Assembly (NCBI GenBank): GCA_041912595.1
Contig: JAYRMR010000009.1
Coordinates: forward strand, 1 to 64,000
Direction: 5' to 3'
DNA length: 64,000 nucleotides
DNA from: Roseateles_B sp041912595
Lineage (GTDB): Bacteria; Pseudomonadota; Gammaproteobacteria; Burkholderiales; Burkholderiaceae_C
Shown here: in pieces, positions 28,567 to 37,889 of the stretch
How positions within the stretch are numbered: the first letter of the stretch is position 1
Layout of the letters: each line of letters opens with the position of its first letter
The notes under the pieces: generated by a model
What the model saw: the letters and a program-made list of their open reading frames with translations, nothing else
Told to the model about the DNA's origin: nothing
Database searches by the model: none
Program-made: the position numbers and the translations under genes

Positions 28567-29268
28567 TCAGTGGTGAGGCCCCAGGCCGCGCAAGGCGGGC
28601 GGCCATTGCGCCGCAGGCAGGGCCAGCAGGCGCGAGAAGGGCCACAGCTCGCCGCCGTGACGGGCCTGCAGCTGCCGGGCCAGGCCGGCATCGGCGAAGG
28701 CCGGCAGGGCGCCGCGGCGCATGGGGCTGGCGGCTGCCGCCGGCCAGGTGCTGTCCATCAGCACGGTGGCGGCCTCGGCGGCGATCCATCGTGCTTCCGG
28801 AGCGCCGGCGTCGGGCAGGTAGAGCCGCGCGACGTCCTCCCGGCCATAGCCCGGCGCATGGCGGCCGGGGTTCTGGAGGTAGAGCAGCAGGTCCGGCGCC
28901 GCGTCGAAAAAGTGCGCCGCCCCATCGCGATAGATCAGCTGGCAGGCCCAGCGCGGCTGGCGGGCCGGGTACATGCCGCACACCGGGCAGCGCGCCTGCG
29001 GCGGCGGCAGGCGCGCGGCGAGGGGATCCGCCCCCAGCGCGGGCGTCCAGGACTGCAGCGGCGCGACGCGGCAGACGTCCTCGGGCGCCTGCGCCTCACG
29101 CGCCGCCGCATCACCGCCCCGCGGCCAGGTCGCAAGCGCCGCGCCGCCGCCCAGCACGGGCAGGCACAGTCCGCCGATCAGCCAGCGGAGGGCGTGACGG
29201 CGGCCTGGCGTCGCGTGGGGCGCGGCGGCCTGCGCAAGGCCGGGGCAGGGCTCGGTCCGGGCGTTCAC
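28567..29268 (-). CDS. second NosL-like copper-site protein
   Basis: The 233-residue protein has an N-terminal hydrophobic anchor (about 25-50) and a CPVCGMYPARQPRWACQL segment near residue 92, the CxxCGM signature of NosL-family Cu(I)-binding proteins. A region resembling the NosL fold follows (DGAAHFFDAAPDLLLYL). It starts with GTG at 29268, overlapping the nosL stop codon, and is the last gene of the nos operon. NosL delivers copper to NosZ. This relative keeps CxxCGM, which the upstream NosL has changed to CDLDGM, so the two may divide metal delivery between them. Confidence 0.75.
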   Translation of the reverse strand: MNARTEPCPGLAQAAAPHATPGRRHALRWLIGGLCLPVLGGGAALATWPRGGDAAAREAQAPEDVCRVAPLQSWTPALGADPLAARLPPPQARCPVCGMYPARQPRWACQLIYRDGAAHFFDAAPDLLLYLQNPGRHAPGYGREDVARLYLPDAGAPEARWIAAEAATVLMDSTWPAAAASPMRRGALPAFADAGLARQLQARHGGELWPFSRLLALPAAQWPPALRGLGPHH

Positions 29269-29813
29269 ATCCGGCTGTCCTGCTGAGCGCCGCCGCTGAG
29301 GTCCACCATGTCCGGCTTCAGCGCGGCAAAGGCCAGCACCTTGCCGCCGAAGGCCTGCGCGAAGGCCTGGGCCGCGGCCTGCTCCTTGAAGCTGGCGATG
29401 GTCGGGCCCATGGAGCCCTGGCGCTTGCTGCCGAGCACATAGAAGCCCTGGCGGACGTCGAACCAGTGGCCGCGCGGGATCTCCCAGTCGGCCTGCGCCA
29501 TGTCCTGGGTGTAGGCGATGCGCACGGCGCGCTGCTGCTCGGGCTTGAGCAGCACGTTGAAGAGCTCCACCGTGTCGCAGAACCAGTGCGGCTTGGCGTC
29601 GCCGACGTAGAGGATCTGGCCCTTGGGGCCGGGATAGTCGGCGAGCAGCATGCCGTCGAGGTCGCAGCTCAGGCCGGCGACGATGTCGCTGGGCGCGGGC
29701 GGGGCCTCGTCCTGCTTGCCGCAGGCGCTCAGGCTGCCGACCAGACCGAGGAGCCCCAGTGCCAGGCCCTGGCGGCGGGTCAGGGCGGGCAGGCGATCGG
29801 GCAGGGTGTTCAT
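29265..29813 (-). CDS. nosL: NosL copper chaperone lipoprotein for nitrous oxide reductase
   Basis: The 182-residue lipoprotein has a signal peptide with lipobox LSAC near residue 31. The copper-binding segment reads SCDLDGMLLADYPGPKGQI, as in classical NosL. It is predicted to carry Cu(I) to the CuZ site of NosZ at the outer face of the inner membrane or in the periplasm. It overlaps nosY (ATGA) upstream and the second NosL-like gene downstream. Confidence 0.9.
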   Translation of the reverse strand: MNTLPDRLPALTRRQGLALGLLGLVGSLSACGKQDEAPPAPSDIVAGLSCDLDGMLLADYPGPKGQILYVGDAKPHWFCDTVELFNVLLKPEQQRAVRIAYTQDMAQADWEIPRGHWFDVRQGFYVLGSKRQGSMGPTIASFKEQAAAQAFAQAFGGKVLAFAALKPDMVDLSGGAQQDSRM

Positions 29814-30637
29814 GGCTTGAATCTCCAGGAGGCAAGGGCCAGCGGCGCGAGGATCCAGCCGAGCATGGCGGACCCGAGCAGCCAGGGCTGGCCGAGGCTC
29901 GGCGGCACGACGGCCGCCAGGCCATAGAGGCGCCGGACGTCGTCCAGCGCAAAGACGTTGAGGATGCGGAAGAGGTCCGCCGGGTTCAGCAGCAGCACAT
30001 AGGCCAGGGCGTCGCCGCCGACCTGCCCCTGGCTCGCGACCAGCACGCCCATCAGCGCGAGGTCGAAGACCAGCACCAGCACGAACCACAGGCTGATGGC
30101 CAGGCCCGAGGCGCGCGTGCGGTCCCGTGCCAGCACGGAGATGAGCAGCGCCAGGCTCAGGAAGGCCAGCCCCAGCAGGATGGAGCTCAGGACGAAGCCG
30201 CTGTAGTGGTAGAGCCCGGCCTGCCCGAAGCGCTGCCACAGCAGCACGCCCACCAGCGCGAAGCCGATCAGCGTGGACAGGGTCAGCGCCGCCGCCAGGC
30301 CCAGGTACTTGCCCAGCAGCAGCTCCAGGCGGGTCAGCGGGTGGGCCAGCAGCAGGTCCAGCGAGCCGCGCTCGCGCTCGCCCACGATGGCGTCGAAGCC
30401 CAGCAGCAGGGCGATCAGCGGGATCAGGTAGATCACGAGGCTCACCAGGCTGGCGATGGTCAGCTCGATGGAACGGGGCCCGACCACCCCTTGGGCGGCG
30501 CTGCCGAAGTAGGTGATGGCGAGGGAGAAGGCCGTGAAGACCAGCGCCACGGCCAGCACCCAGCGGTTGCGCAGGCGGTCGCGGAATTCCTTGCCGGCCA
30601 GCGTGGCCAGGCAGCGCCATTGCAGGGCTGCGTTCAT
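29810..30637 (-). CDS. nosY: NosY ABC-2 type permease
   Basis: The 275-residue integral membrane protein has about six hydrophobic segments (for example WVLAVALVFTAFSLAITYFG near 25-45 and VSLVIYLIPLIALLLGF near 60-80) and a GERERGSLDLLLAHPLTR loop typical of ABC-2 permeases. With NosF it forms the NosDFY machine needed for CuZ maturation in NosZ. It overlaps nosF and nosL by four bases at each end. Confidence 0.92.
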   Translation of the reverse strand: MNAALQWRCLATLAGKEFRDRLRNRWVLAVALVFTAFSLAITYFGSAAQGVVGPRSIELTIASLVSLVIYLIPLIALLLGFDAIVGERERGSLDLLLAHPLTRLELLLGKYLGLAAALTLSTLIGFALVGVLLWQRFGQAGLYHYSGFVLSSILLGLAFLSLALLISVLARDRTRASGLAISLWFVLVLVFDLALMGVLVASQGQVGGDALAYVLLLNPADLFRILNVFALDDVRRLYGLAAVVPPSLGQPWLLGSAMLGWILAPLALASWRFKP

Positions 30638-31581
30638 GCGGCCTCCCGCAGTTCGAAGTAGACGTCTTCCAGGCTGGGCTCCTGCAGGCTCAGGTCCGCC
30701 AGGTCCAGCGCCGCGAGGCGCTGCAGCACGGGCATCTTCAGGTCCCGCGGGCAGCGCAGGCAGGCGTGCTGCGCGTCCTCGCGCTGCAGCGCCAGCCGGT
30801 CCAGGAGGCCGGACAGCTGCGAGGGCAGGGCGTCCAGCTGGGCCGGCGTGCCCGTCAGCAGCACGCGCAGCGGCATGGCCGAACGCTCGCGCAGCGCCTG
30901 CACGGTGCCCTGCGCCTTCAGCCGCCCGCCGCTGAGCATGGCCAGCGCATCGACACGGCCCTGCAGCTCCGCGAGGATGTGCGAGCTGATCACGAGGGTC
31001 ACGCCGCTGGCGCGCAGGGTGTCGAGCTGGCGATAGAAATCGCGGATGGCCGAGGGGTCGAGGCCGGTGGTCGGCTCGTCCAGCAGCAGCAGGCGCGGTT
31101 CGCCGAGCAGGGCCTGCGCGAAGCCCAGGCGCTGGCGCATGCCCTTGGAGTACTCCCGCACGGCACGGCGGCTGGCCGCGGCCAGGCCCACCTGCTCGAG
31201 CAGCGCGTCGCACTGCGCCAGCGGCGCGTCCTTGAGGCGGGCGAAGAACTGCAGGGTCTCCAGGCCGCTGAGGTTGTCGTAGAGCACGAGGTTCTCGGGC
31301 AGATAGCCCAGATGCCGGCGCAGGGCGCGGAAATGGGGGCCGTCCACGGCCTCGCCCAGCACGCGCAGGCTGCCGGACGTCGGACGGATGAGGCCCAGCA
31401 GCAGCTTGAAGAGCGTGCTCTTGCCGGCGCCGTTGTGGCCGATGAGGCCGAAGAGCTGCCCGGGCGCCACATCCAGGTCCACGCCGTCCAGCGCCTTCAG
31501 CAGGGTGGGGCCGGCGCCGTAGTGCTTGCAGAGGCCGCGCAGTTGCAGCACGGCCCCGCCGTCATTGTGCGAGCTTGTCAC
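30634..31581 (-). CDS. nosF: NosF ABC ATPase
   Basis: The 315-residue ATPase has Walker A GHNGAGKST near 42, signature YSKGMRQRLGFAQ, Walker B LLLLDEPTTGLDP and the switch His in ISSHI. It drives conformational changes of the NosDFY complex. The start is GTG at 31581, which lies inside the 3' end of nosD (20-base overlap). Translation is therefore probably coupled. Confidence 0.92.
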   Translation of the reverse strand: MTSSHNDGGAVLQLRGLCKHYGAGPTLLKALDGVDLDVAPGQLFGLIGHNGAGKSTLFKLLLGLIRPTSGSLRVLGEAVDGPHFRALRRHLGYLPENLVLYDNLSGLETLQFFARLKDAPLAQCDALLEQVGLAAASRRAVREYSKGMRQRLGFAQALLGEPRLLLLDEPTTGLDPSAIRDFYRQLDTLRASGVTLVISSHILAELQGRVDALAMLSGGRLKAQGTVQALRERSAMPLRVLLTGTPAQLDALPSQLSGLLDRLALQREDAQHACLRCPRDLKMPVLQRLAALDLADLSLQEPSLEDVYFELREAA

Positions 31582-32860
31582 GCCATTGGCTCCAGTCGCG
31601 GTGGTGAGGGTTCATGCGCGGTGCGGCGTCGACGACGCTGGGCACCCGCAGCACGGGGAATTGCTGGCCGAGCACGCGCAGGGCCTGCACGGCGGGGCTG
31701 CCGCTGAGCAGCGCCATCGCGGGATGCTGGTACTGCAGCCGGTCGACGACGTCGTTGGCCTCGTAGGGCAGGTCGCCCACGCCGTCGCCGTCGCGGTCCC
31801 AGCCCTGGTAGTTGCTCCAGTGGTTGCCCTGGCCGGCGGGCTGGCCGGGCTTGTCGCCCCAGGCCTCGTCGCGGCTGCCCACATAACGCACCTGCTCGCG
31901 GTTGCCGATGAAGTCGTTGCCCTGCACGGTGTTGCGGGTGGAGCCCGCGCTCAGGTGCACGCCCACGGCGTTGTTGAGCACGAGGTTGCCGCGCACGGTG
32001 GCGTACTCGACGTCGTAGATGAAGAAGCCCCGCCCGTTGCCGGCCACCACATTGCCCTCGATGACCGAGTCCTGCAGCGTGCGCAGCATGATGCCGTGGT
32101 CGGTGTTGGCCCAGGTGCGGTTGTTGCGCACGGTCTGGTCCCGCACTTCCATCAGCGCCAGGCCGCCGCGGTTGTGATGGCTGTCATTGCCCTCCCACAG
32201 GTTGTAGTAGGAGTTCATGTAGTGCGTGCCGTAGCGGCTGTGGTGCAGCTCGTTGCCCCGGAACTCGGCGTGGTGGGAGACGTCCACGTACAGCGCGTCC
32301 CGCACGAAGCTGATGCGGTTGTCGAGGATGCGCGCGCCCTGCGTGTTGTAGAGCTGCACGCCGTTGCCGCGCTGCGAGGTGTTGAGGTCGCGCAGGCCGG
32401 TGATGTTGTTGCGCTCCACGCGCACCTCGTCCGCCTTCTCGATCCACAGGCCGAAGAGGTTGTAGACGAGCTCGCAGTCCTTCACCACGGCGCGGTGCGA
32501 GCCCGGCTGCAGGTAGATGCCCGCGTGCTGGTCCTTGAGGCTGTGGCCGCTGTCCCGCACGATCAGCCCTTCGATGCGCACATCGGGCGCCGTCACGCGG
32601 ATCGTGTCGCCGCGCCGGCCGCCGCTGATCGTGGGGCGGTTCACGCCGCGCAGGGTCAGCGGCTTGTTGATGCGCAGGGACTCGTCGTGGAAGGCGCGCT
32701 CGATCTCCACCACGTCGCCCGCGGCCGCGCGGTCCAGCACCGGCTGGATCGCCTCGCCGGGCTTGACGCGCCAGGTGGCGGACCAGGCGGTGCCAGCCAG
32801 CAGCAGACCGGGCAGCAGGCCCAGCAGCGCCGCGATCCGCCGTGCTGTGGGAGGCTTCAT
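31562..32860 (-). CDS. nosD: NosD periplasmic copper-maturation protein
   Basis: The 432-residue protein has a signal peptide (1-27). The rest is a right-handed parallel beta-helix with repeated CASH-type coils (for example GLWIEKADEVRVERNNITG, GVHLSAGSTRNTVQGNDF). It docks on NosFY and passes copper from NosL to NosZ. It overlaps nosR by four bases. Confidence 0.93.
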   Translation of the reverse strand: MKPPTARRIAALLGLLPGLLLAGTAWSATWRVKPGEAIQPVLDRAAAGDVVEIERAFHDESLRINKPLTLRGVNRPTISGGRRGDTIRVTAPDVRIEGLIVRDSGHSLKDQHAGIYLQPGSHRAVVKDCELVYNLFGLWIEKADEVRVERNNITGLRDLNTSQRGNGVQLYNTQGARILDNRISFVRDALYVDVSHHAEFRGNELHHSRYGTHYMNSYYNLWEGNDSHHNRGGLALMEVRDQTVRNNRTWANTDHGIMLRTLQDSVIEGNVVAGNGRGFFIYDVEYATVRGNLVLNNAVGVHLSAGSTRNTVQGNDFIGNREQVRYVGSRDEAWGDKPGQPAGQGNHWSNYQGWDRDGDGVGDLPYEANDVVDRLQYQHPAMALLSGSPAVQALRVLGQQFPVLRVPSVVDAAPRMNPHHRDWSQWRDKLAQ

Positions 32861-35520
32861 GTCAACAGCACTCCCATCGCCTTCAGGACCAGGAAGCAGC
32901 TGGCGCCGAGCAGCAGGTTCTTGAAGCCGACGTAGCTGAGCATGTCCATCACGCTGGCGCGGCGGTAGTTCGCCTGCCACCACGGGCCGTCCTTGACGTA
33001 GCGGCGGCCCTGCAGGCGGATCAGCACCTCGTAGACGCTCCAGCCGAACCACCACAGGATCAGCGCCGGGCCCGACAGGCGCCCGGTGGCCGCCAGCACC
33101 CAGGCCACGCTAGCGGCCAGGGCGAAGGCGACGCCGGCCAGCAGCAGGGCGCGCGAGCCGCGCAGGCTCTGCGGGCTCCAGGGCCAGAGGTGGTCGCGCA
33201 GTTCGAGCAGCACCCAGCGCAGGCCGGTGGCATCGGCCTTGTGGGGCGGCTGCTGCGGCTCGGTGGGCATGCGCGGGTCCGGTCCCTGGGCCACCTTGGC
33301 CGGCAATGCCGGTGCCACGGGCGTGATGGGGATGAAGTAGCCGTCACGGCCGATGGGCGTGATCAGCAGACCGTCGCGCTCGCGGCGCTTGCGCTCCTTG
33401 GCCAGGGGCGGGCAGCCGGCAGTGTCGGTGTAGAGCACCATGCAGTCCAGGCAGTGCAGGCACTCCCGGTGGTCGATGCGGCCGGCGGCGTCAATGGCCT
33501 GGGCGCCGCAGCCCACGGCGCAGGCCTTGCAGCTGTTGCAGTCCATCTTGCGGCGCAGGCCGAACCAGCGGAAGGTGCTGGGCATGGCCAGGGCGGCGCC
33601 CAGCGGGCAGATGTACTTGCAATAGGGCCGCTCGACGAAGAGCGAGGCGCCCAGCAGCGTGCACACGAAGAGGCCGTAGGGCCAGGCGCGGTTCAGGATG
33701 CCGACGAGGAAGGTCGTCTTGAAGGGCTCGACCTCGGCCAGCATCTCCGCCGTGCTCATCGACACCAGCGAGACGGCCAGCAGGCCGAAGAAGATGCCGT
33801 ACTTGAGCCACTTGAGCTTGTCATGCAGGGGCTGCGGCACCCGGCGCTGCCAGCGCTTGAGGCCCAGCTTGCCGCCGATCTTGTACAGCGCCTCCGACAG
33901 CGAGCCGAAGGGGCACATCCAGCCGCAGAAGAGCCCGCGGCCGAACAGGAAGACGGTCAGGATGATGAAGATCCAGAAGACGAAGATGAAGGGGTCGGAC
34001 AGGAACAGCGACCACGTCCACTGGAACAGCAGCGAGTGGAACCAGGTCAGCACCTGGGTGATGGAGGGCTGGGCCATCACGCCGAAGCCCACGAAGGCGA
34101 TGGACAGGGCCCAGGCGCTGTACTTGAAGATATTGACCGGCCACTTGTTGCGGTGCGTGGCGCGTCGGGTGAGGCGCTCGCGCAGGGCGTAGACCACCGT
34201 CACGCCGAGCAGCAGCACGACGAAGGCGGCGATGCCGGGGGCGCGGGCCTTCCAGACGCGGCGCCAGGGGGCGTCGTCCTCCTCGACCTCGGGGCGGCCG
34301 CCCTGCATCAGCTCGGCGGGCAGCCAGTACTTGGCCTCGAAGTTGGCGAAGCTGCGCTGGCCCGTGGCGCGGTCCACGCGGTTGCCCAGGAAGGCCAGCT
34401 TCCAGGGGTAGGCGGCCGAGAAGCTCGGGGCGCGGATGATGAAGATGGCCGATTCGGTGTAGCTCGGCGCCCCCGCGGCCTCTAGGCCGTAGAGGTTGAG
34501 GTAGTCCAGATCGCGGAAGGTGAAGGACTCGGCGCCCTGGCGCACCTGCACGCGGTCGTAGATGCCGCCGCGCACGAAGCCCGACCCTTTGAAGGACTCG
34601 GCGCCGGCGCTGCGGATGATGAAGAAGGCCTGCTCATGCGCCTTCAGGCGGCTGCGCAGGTTCTCGTAGCCCGTCCGGCCCAGCAGGCTGCGGCCGAGGT
34701 CGGGGTGGTTCAGGTCACCGAACCACAGCTCGATGAAGGGTTCGGCGCCGCGGTCCAGGCCGACCTGCTCGGGGCGCACCTGCAGGCGCTGCACGGCGCC
34801 CAGCTTGACCAGCTGCGCCCAGCTGTAGGTCGTGCCCGTCTCGATGGCCTTCAGCGGCTCGCGGTGCACGGGCGCGATCAGCCCCACCTGGCGCGCCACG
34901 GCGCTGCTCGAGAGCTGCATCACCTGGTTCTGCGCGATCACGGTCACGGTGGCGCCCGAGATGGCGTCCACGCCCAGCACCTGCTCCTCGGGGCGCGAGG
35001 GGCCGACCTCGATCTTGTCCCGCACCGACTTGCCCACGTACTGGTGGTTGAAGTTGACCAGGGCGGCTTCGGGAATGCCCAGCAGCAGGATGGGCTCGGA
35101 GTGCTTCAGCACCTTGACGCCCACATAGCGGCCCTCGCGGTCCATGCCGATCAGCGTGACCACGGGCTTGCCCGAGTAGGCGGGGGTGTCCGTGATGTCG
35201 GTGGACAGCATCACATAGCCCAGCAGCGGGCCATGCGCCTCGCCCTCCTTGGCCGGGCCATAGGCCTCGACATAGGGCGGCTGCCCCTTGCGCGGCGAGA
35301 AGCTCACGGCACCCGGGAACACCGCCACGCAGTCCAGCTTCGCGCACAGCTCCGGCGCCGTCGCCAGGTCGTCCGGCAGGTGGGCCTCATAGGCCTGATG
35401 CGTGCCGCGCTCCTGTGCCTTGGCCGCAGACGCTTGATCTGCCGCAAGCGTCAGACCCGCGAATCCGCCAAGAAAAAGCGCGGCCCACAAGGCCGCGATG
35501 AAACGAAGAACTACCGACAT
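32857..35520 (-). CDS. nosR: NosR flavo-iron-sulfur membrane protein
   Basis: The 887-residue protein has a signal peptide (1-26) and a periplasmic FMN-binding domain with the SGAT flavinylation motif (Thr191 by my count), the substrate of the ApbE-type NosX encoded nearby. Several membrane helices follow, with cytoplasmic CGWMCPFGS and CKYICPLGA polyferredoxin-type motifs and two [4Fe-4S] clusters (CNSCKACAVGC and CLHCLDCMVLY). It passes electrons toward NosZ and is needed for nos expression in studied denitrifiers. The start at 35520 has AGGAAAGAGAAG upstream. Confidence 0.94.
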   Translation of the reverse strand: MSVVLRFIAALWAALFLGGFAGLTLAADQASAAKAQERGTHQAYEAHLPDDLATAPELCAKLDCVAVFPGAVSFSPRKGQPPYVEAYGPAKEGEAHGPLLGYVMLSTDITDTPAYSGKPVVTLIGMDREGRYVGVKVLKHSEPILLLGIPEAALVNFNHQYVGKSVRDKIEVGPSRPEEQVLGVDAISGATVTVIAQNQVMQLSSSAVARQVGLIAPVHREPLKAIETGTTYSWAQLVKLGAVQRLQVRPEQVGLDRGAEPFIELWFGDLNHPDLGRSLLGRTGYENLRSRLKAHEQAFFIIRSAGAESFKGSGFVRGGIYDRVQVRQGAESFTFRDLDYLNLYGLEAAGAPSYTESAIFIIRAPSFSAAYPWKLAFLGNRVDRATGQRSFANFEAKYWLPAELMQGGRPEVEEDDAPWRRVWKARAPGIAAFVVLLLGVTVVYALRERLTRRATHRNKWPVNIFKYSAWALSIAFVGFGVMAQPSITQVLTWFHSLLFQWTWSLFLSDPFIFVFWIFIILTVFLFGRGLFCGWMCPFGSLSEALYKIGGKLGLKRWQRRVPQPLHDKLKWLKYGIFFGLLAVSLVSMSTAEMLAEVEPFKTTFLVGILNRAWPYGLFVCTLLGASLFVERPYCKYICPLGAALAMPSTFRWFGLRRKMDCNSCKACAVGCGAQAIDAAGRIDHRECLHCLDCMVLYTDTAGCPPLAKERKRRERDGLLITPIGRDGYFIPITPVAPALPAKVAQGPDPRMPTEPQQPPHKADATGLRWVLLELRDHLWPWSPQSLRGSRALLLAGVAFALAASVAWVLAATGRLSGPALILWWFGWSVYEVLIRLQGRRYVKDGPWWQANYRRASVMDMLSYVGFKNLLLGASCFLVLKAMGVLLT

Positions 35521-35670
35521 CTTCTCTTTCCTACCCACAGGATGGTCTCGAGTCACCCCACAGGCACTCCCATTCAAATCGTCCGACCCAACCGAGCCCG
35601 AGCGCTGAAGTGCGCCCGGCGCAGCCGTGGCGCCCTCAACGGAACCCGAGGATCCGGCTCTGCCGGTCCT

Positions 35671-35710
35671 ACGGGTTCGCCCCTTGAGGGGCCGGCGAAG
35701 CCGGTAGGGG
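35671..35710. repeat. intergenic palindromic repeat, copy 2
   Basis: In reverse complement this matches the repeat at 17621-17665 (CCCCTACCGGCTTCGCCGGCCCC, TC, A/G, GGGG). It lies between nosZ and nosR and can form two stem-loops, so it may tune relative expression or mRNA stability of the two genes. Confidence 0.55.
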
Positions 35711-35716
35711 TGGTCG

Positions 35717-37639
35717 TTATTCCACAATCATGCGCGTACGCATTTCGAGGTGGAGGGCATGGCAGAAGTGCGTGCAGTAGCACCAGAACACGCCAGGCTT
35801 GTCCGCCACGAAGGTCACCGACGCGGTCTCCAGCGGGTTCACGATGAAGTTCACGTTGTACTTCGGGATCGCGAAGCCGTGCGTCAGATCCTCCACCTTG
35901 TCCAGGTTGGTCAGGATCAGCGTGACCTCGTCACCCTTCTTCAGCTTGAACTCGCGCATGCTGAAGGCCGGCGCCTGCGAGGTCAGGCGCACCGTGACCT
36001 TCTTGCCATTGCGCTCGACGCCCGATTCCTTCGGGTCCTTCACCGCCAGCGGGAAGTCCTCGAGGTTGTAGACCTGCTTGGGCTTGACCAGATCGCGCTT
36101 GAAGATGATGAAGTCATGCGGCTCGCCACGCACGGGGTGGTCGGCCATCAGGACCATCTTGTCGCCCGAGATGTCGACCATCTGCTCGTTCTCGGGGTGC
36201 AGCGGACCCACGGGCAGGAAGCGGTCCTTGGAGAACTTGCAGCCCACCGCGAGGTACTTGCCGTCGGCGGCGCGGGTCTCGGACTGGCTGGCGTTCAGGT
36301 GGCCCGGCTGGTATTGCACGTCCAGGCGGTCGACCACGTACTTGGCGCTCTTGTCCCCGCCGTGGAATTTGATGGCGGCGTCCACGTTCCACTTCACGAC
36401 CTGGCTGTCCAGGAAGAGGGTGGTGTAGGCGTTGCCGCGGCCGTCGAAGGCGGTGTGCAAGGGGCCCAGGCCCAGCTCGACTTCGGCCACGATGGCCTTG
36501 TCCGGCGCTTCCAGCTTGCCGTCGAAGTAGTCCAGCACCTTGGCCAGCTCGATCACGGTGGCCGTGGGCGAGAGCTTGCCGGCGCAGATGAAGTACTTGG
36601 CGTCCGGGCTGGCGTTCACGCCGTGCGGGTTCTTGGGCACGCTCACGTAGGCGGTCAGCGCGGTCTTGGGATCCTTGTTGGACTCGCGGGTGCCGTCCAC
36701 GACGGGCACCTTGGAGTCGCCATAGGTCTTGAACTTGCCGGCCTTGACGGCGGCCTCGATGCGGCCCACGTTGAAGAAGAGGCAGGCGTCGCGCTCGGCG
36801 GACATCATGTCCTCGTACTTCGCGCCCATCTCGGTGTTGTACTGGTTCGTGGCTGCCAGCTTGCCGTCATAGGACGTGGCCACCAGGTCGCAGTTGCCGT
36901 CGATCAGCACTTGCCAGCGGACTTCCATCGTCTCGGCGTCCACGCAGCTGAAGAGCGAGCGGTACTTGCTGGCGTCCTCGGTGCCGGTGTTGGGCAGGGG
37001 GATGGCGAACTCGCCACCGCAGAAGACGCGGGTGGTGTAGTTGATCTTCGGATCGATCGGGTCGGCCTTGTCCGGGAAGATGCCGTGGAAGCCCTGCACA
37101 TTGGGCAGCTCGGTGATCTTGTCGCAGACGAAGTAGTCCAGGCGGATGCGGGCGACGCGGCTGTTGATCTTGTCGTTGACCCAGGCGTAGCGGCCGTCGT
37201 AGTTGCCGTCCTTGTACGAGGCATGGACGTGGTGGGTGTCGGCCACCGTGTAGCGCAGGCTGCCGTCGGCCTTGGTGCCCATCACCTTCTTGGATTCGTT
37301 GGTGATGCCCCAGCCCACCAGGGCGTCGGGGTTGAAGCAGGGGATGCGCAGGATTTCGCGGCCGGACGGCAGGCCCAGCACGCGGACGTCACCCGTGTGG
37401 CCACCGCTCCAGAGGCCGTAGTAGCTGTCCAGCTCGCCCGGCTTGAGGTGCGAAGGATTGCCGCCGGCATGACCGGCCGCGACAGGAGCGCTGCCCGCGG
37501 CGGCGGGGGTGCCGTCGCTCTTCTTCTCGGCGCAGGCGGCGACGCCGAGCGTCAGGCCCGCCAGGGCTGCGGAGTTCATGAATCGACGGCGTCCCAGTCC
37601 GCTGGGTTCTTGGCTCGTCACGGTGTTCTCGTCCTTCAT
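35717..37639 (-). CDS. nosZ: nitrous oxide reductase, clade I (Tat-exported)
   Basis: The 640-residue enzyme reduces N2O to N2 in the periplasm. A twin-arginine signal (GRRRFMNSAALAGLTLG, residues 16-32) marks clade I. The CuZ beta-propeller shows DTHHVHASY and further conserved His residues. The C-terminal cupredoxin domain ends with the CuA motif FWCYCTHFCHALHLEM. The gene leads the nosZ-R-D-F-Y-L run, so nosZ comes before nosR here. A CCTTGA-N6-TCAAGG box lies about 110 bp upstream and fits anaerobic/NO control by an FNR/DNR-type regulator. Electrons probably come through the divergently encoded cytochrome c or through NosR. Confidence 0.97.
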   Translation of the reverse strand: MKDENTVTSQEPSGLGRRRFMNSAALAGLTLGVAACAEKKSDGTPAAAGSAPVAAGHAGGNPSHLKPGELDSYYGLWSGGHTGDVRVLGLPSGREILRIPCFNPDALVGWGITNESKKVMGTKADGSLRYTVADTHHVHASYKDGNYDGRYAWVNDKINSRVARIRLDYFVCDKITELPNVQGFHGIFPDKADPIDPKINYTTRVFCGGEFAIPLPNTGTEDASKYRSLFSCVDAETMEVRWQVLIDGNCDLVATSYDGKLAATNQYNTEMGAKYEDMMSAERDACLFFNVGRIEAAVKAGKFKTYGDSKVPVVDGTRESNKDPKTALTAYVSVPKNPHGVNASPDAKYFICAGKLSPTATVIELAKVLDYFDGKLEAPDKAIVAEVELGLGPLHTAFDGRGNAYTTLFLDSQVVKWNVDAAIKFHGGDKSAKYVVDRLDVQYQPGHLNASQSETRAADGKYLAVGCKFSKDRFLPVGPLHPENEQMVDISGDKMVLMADHPVRGEPHDFIIFKRDLVKPKQVYNLEDFPLAVKDPKESGVERNGKKVTVRLTSQAPAFSMREFKLKKGDEVTLILTNLDKVEDLTHGFAIPKYNVNFIVNPLETASVTFVADKPGVFWCYCTHFCHALHLEMRTRMIVE

Positions 37640-37745
37640 GGTTTGACCTCGGGTGATTGAAACGCTCGCAGGAGTCAGCGCCGCTTGCGGGGTGCAGGGT
37701 CACTGCCTGATGCGCTCGCATCCTCGGGAATGCCCGCGTTTGTCA

Positions 37746-37763
37746 CCTTGAACCAAATCAAGG
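37746..37763. promoter_or_regulatory. FNR/DNR/NnrR-type box between nosZ and the cytochrome c gene
   Basis: CCTTGA-ACCAAA-TCAAGG is a perfect 6-bp dyad containing TTGA-N6-TCAA, the CRP/FNR-family half-site spacing. It lies about 110 bp before nosZ and 130 bp before the divergent cytochrome c gene, so one site could control both directions. Confidence 0.75.
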
Positions 37764-37889
37764 TTTTGAACTTTTACGAGAAATACACCTTTAAGCCGTC
37801 GGAGAAGCTTGCGGTACACGCCCCGGCTGCACAAAATCCGCCCTCATAGGCGCCTGCCATGCGGGCGGCGCCATCTATGGAGCCTCTTC

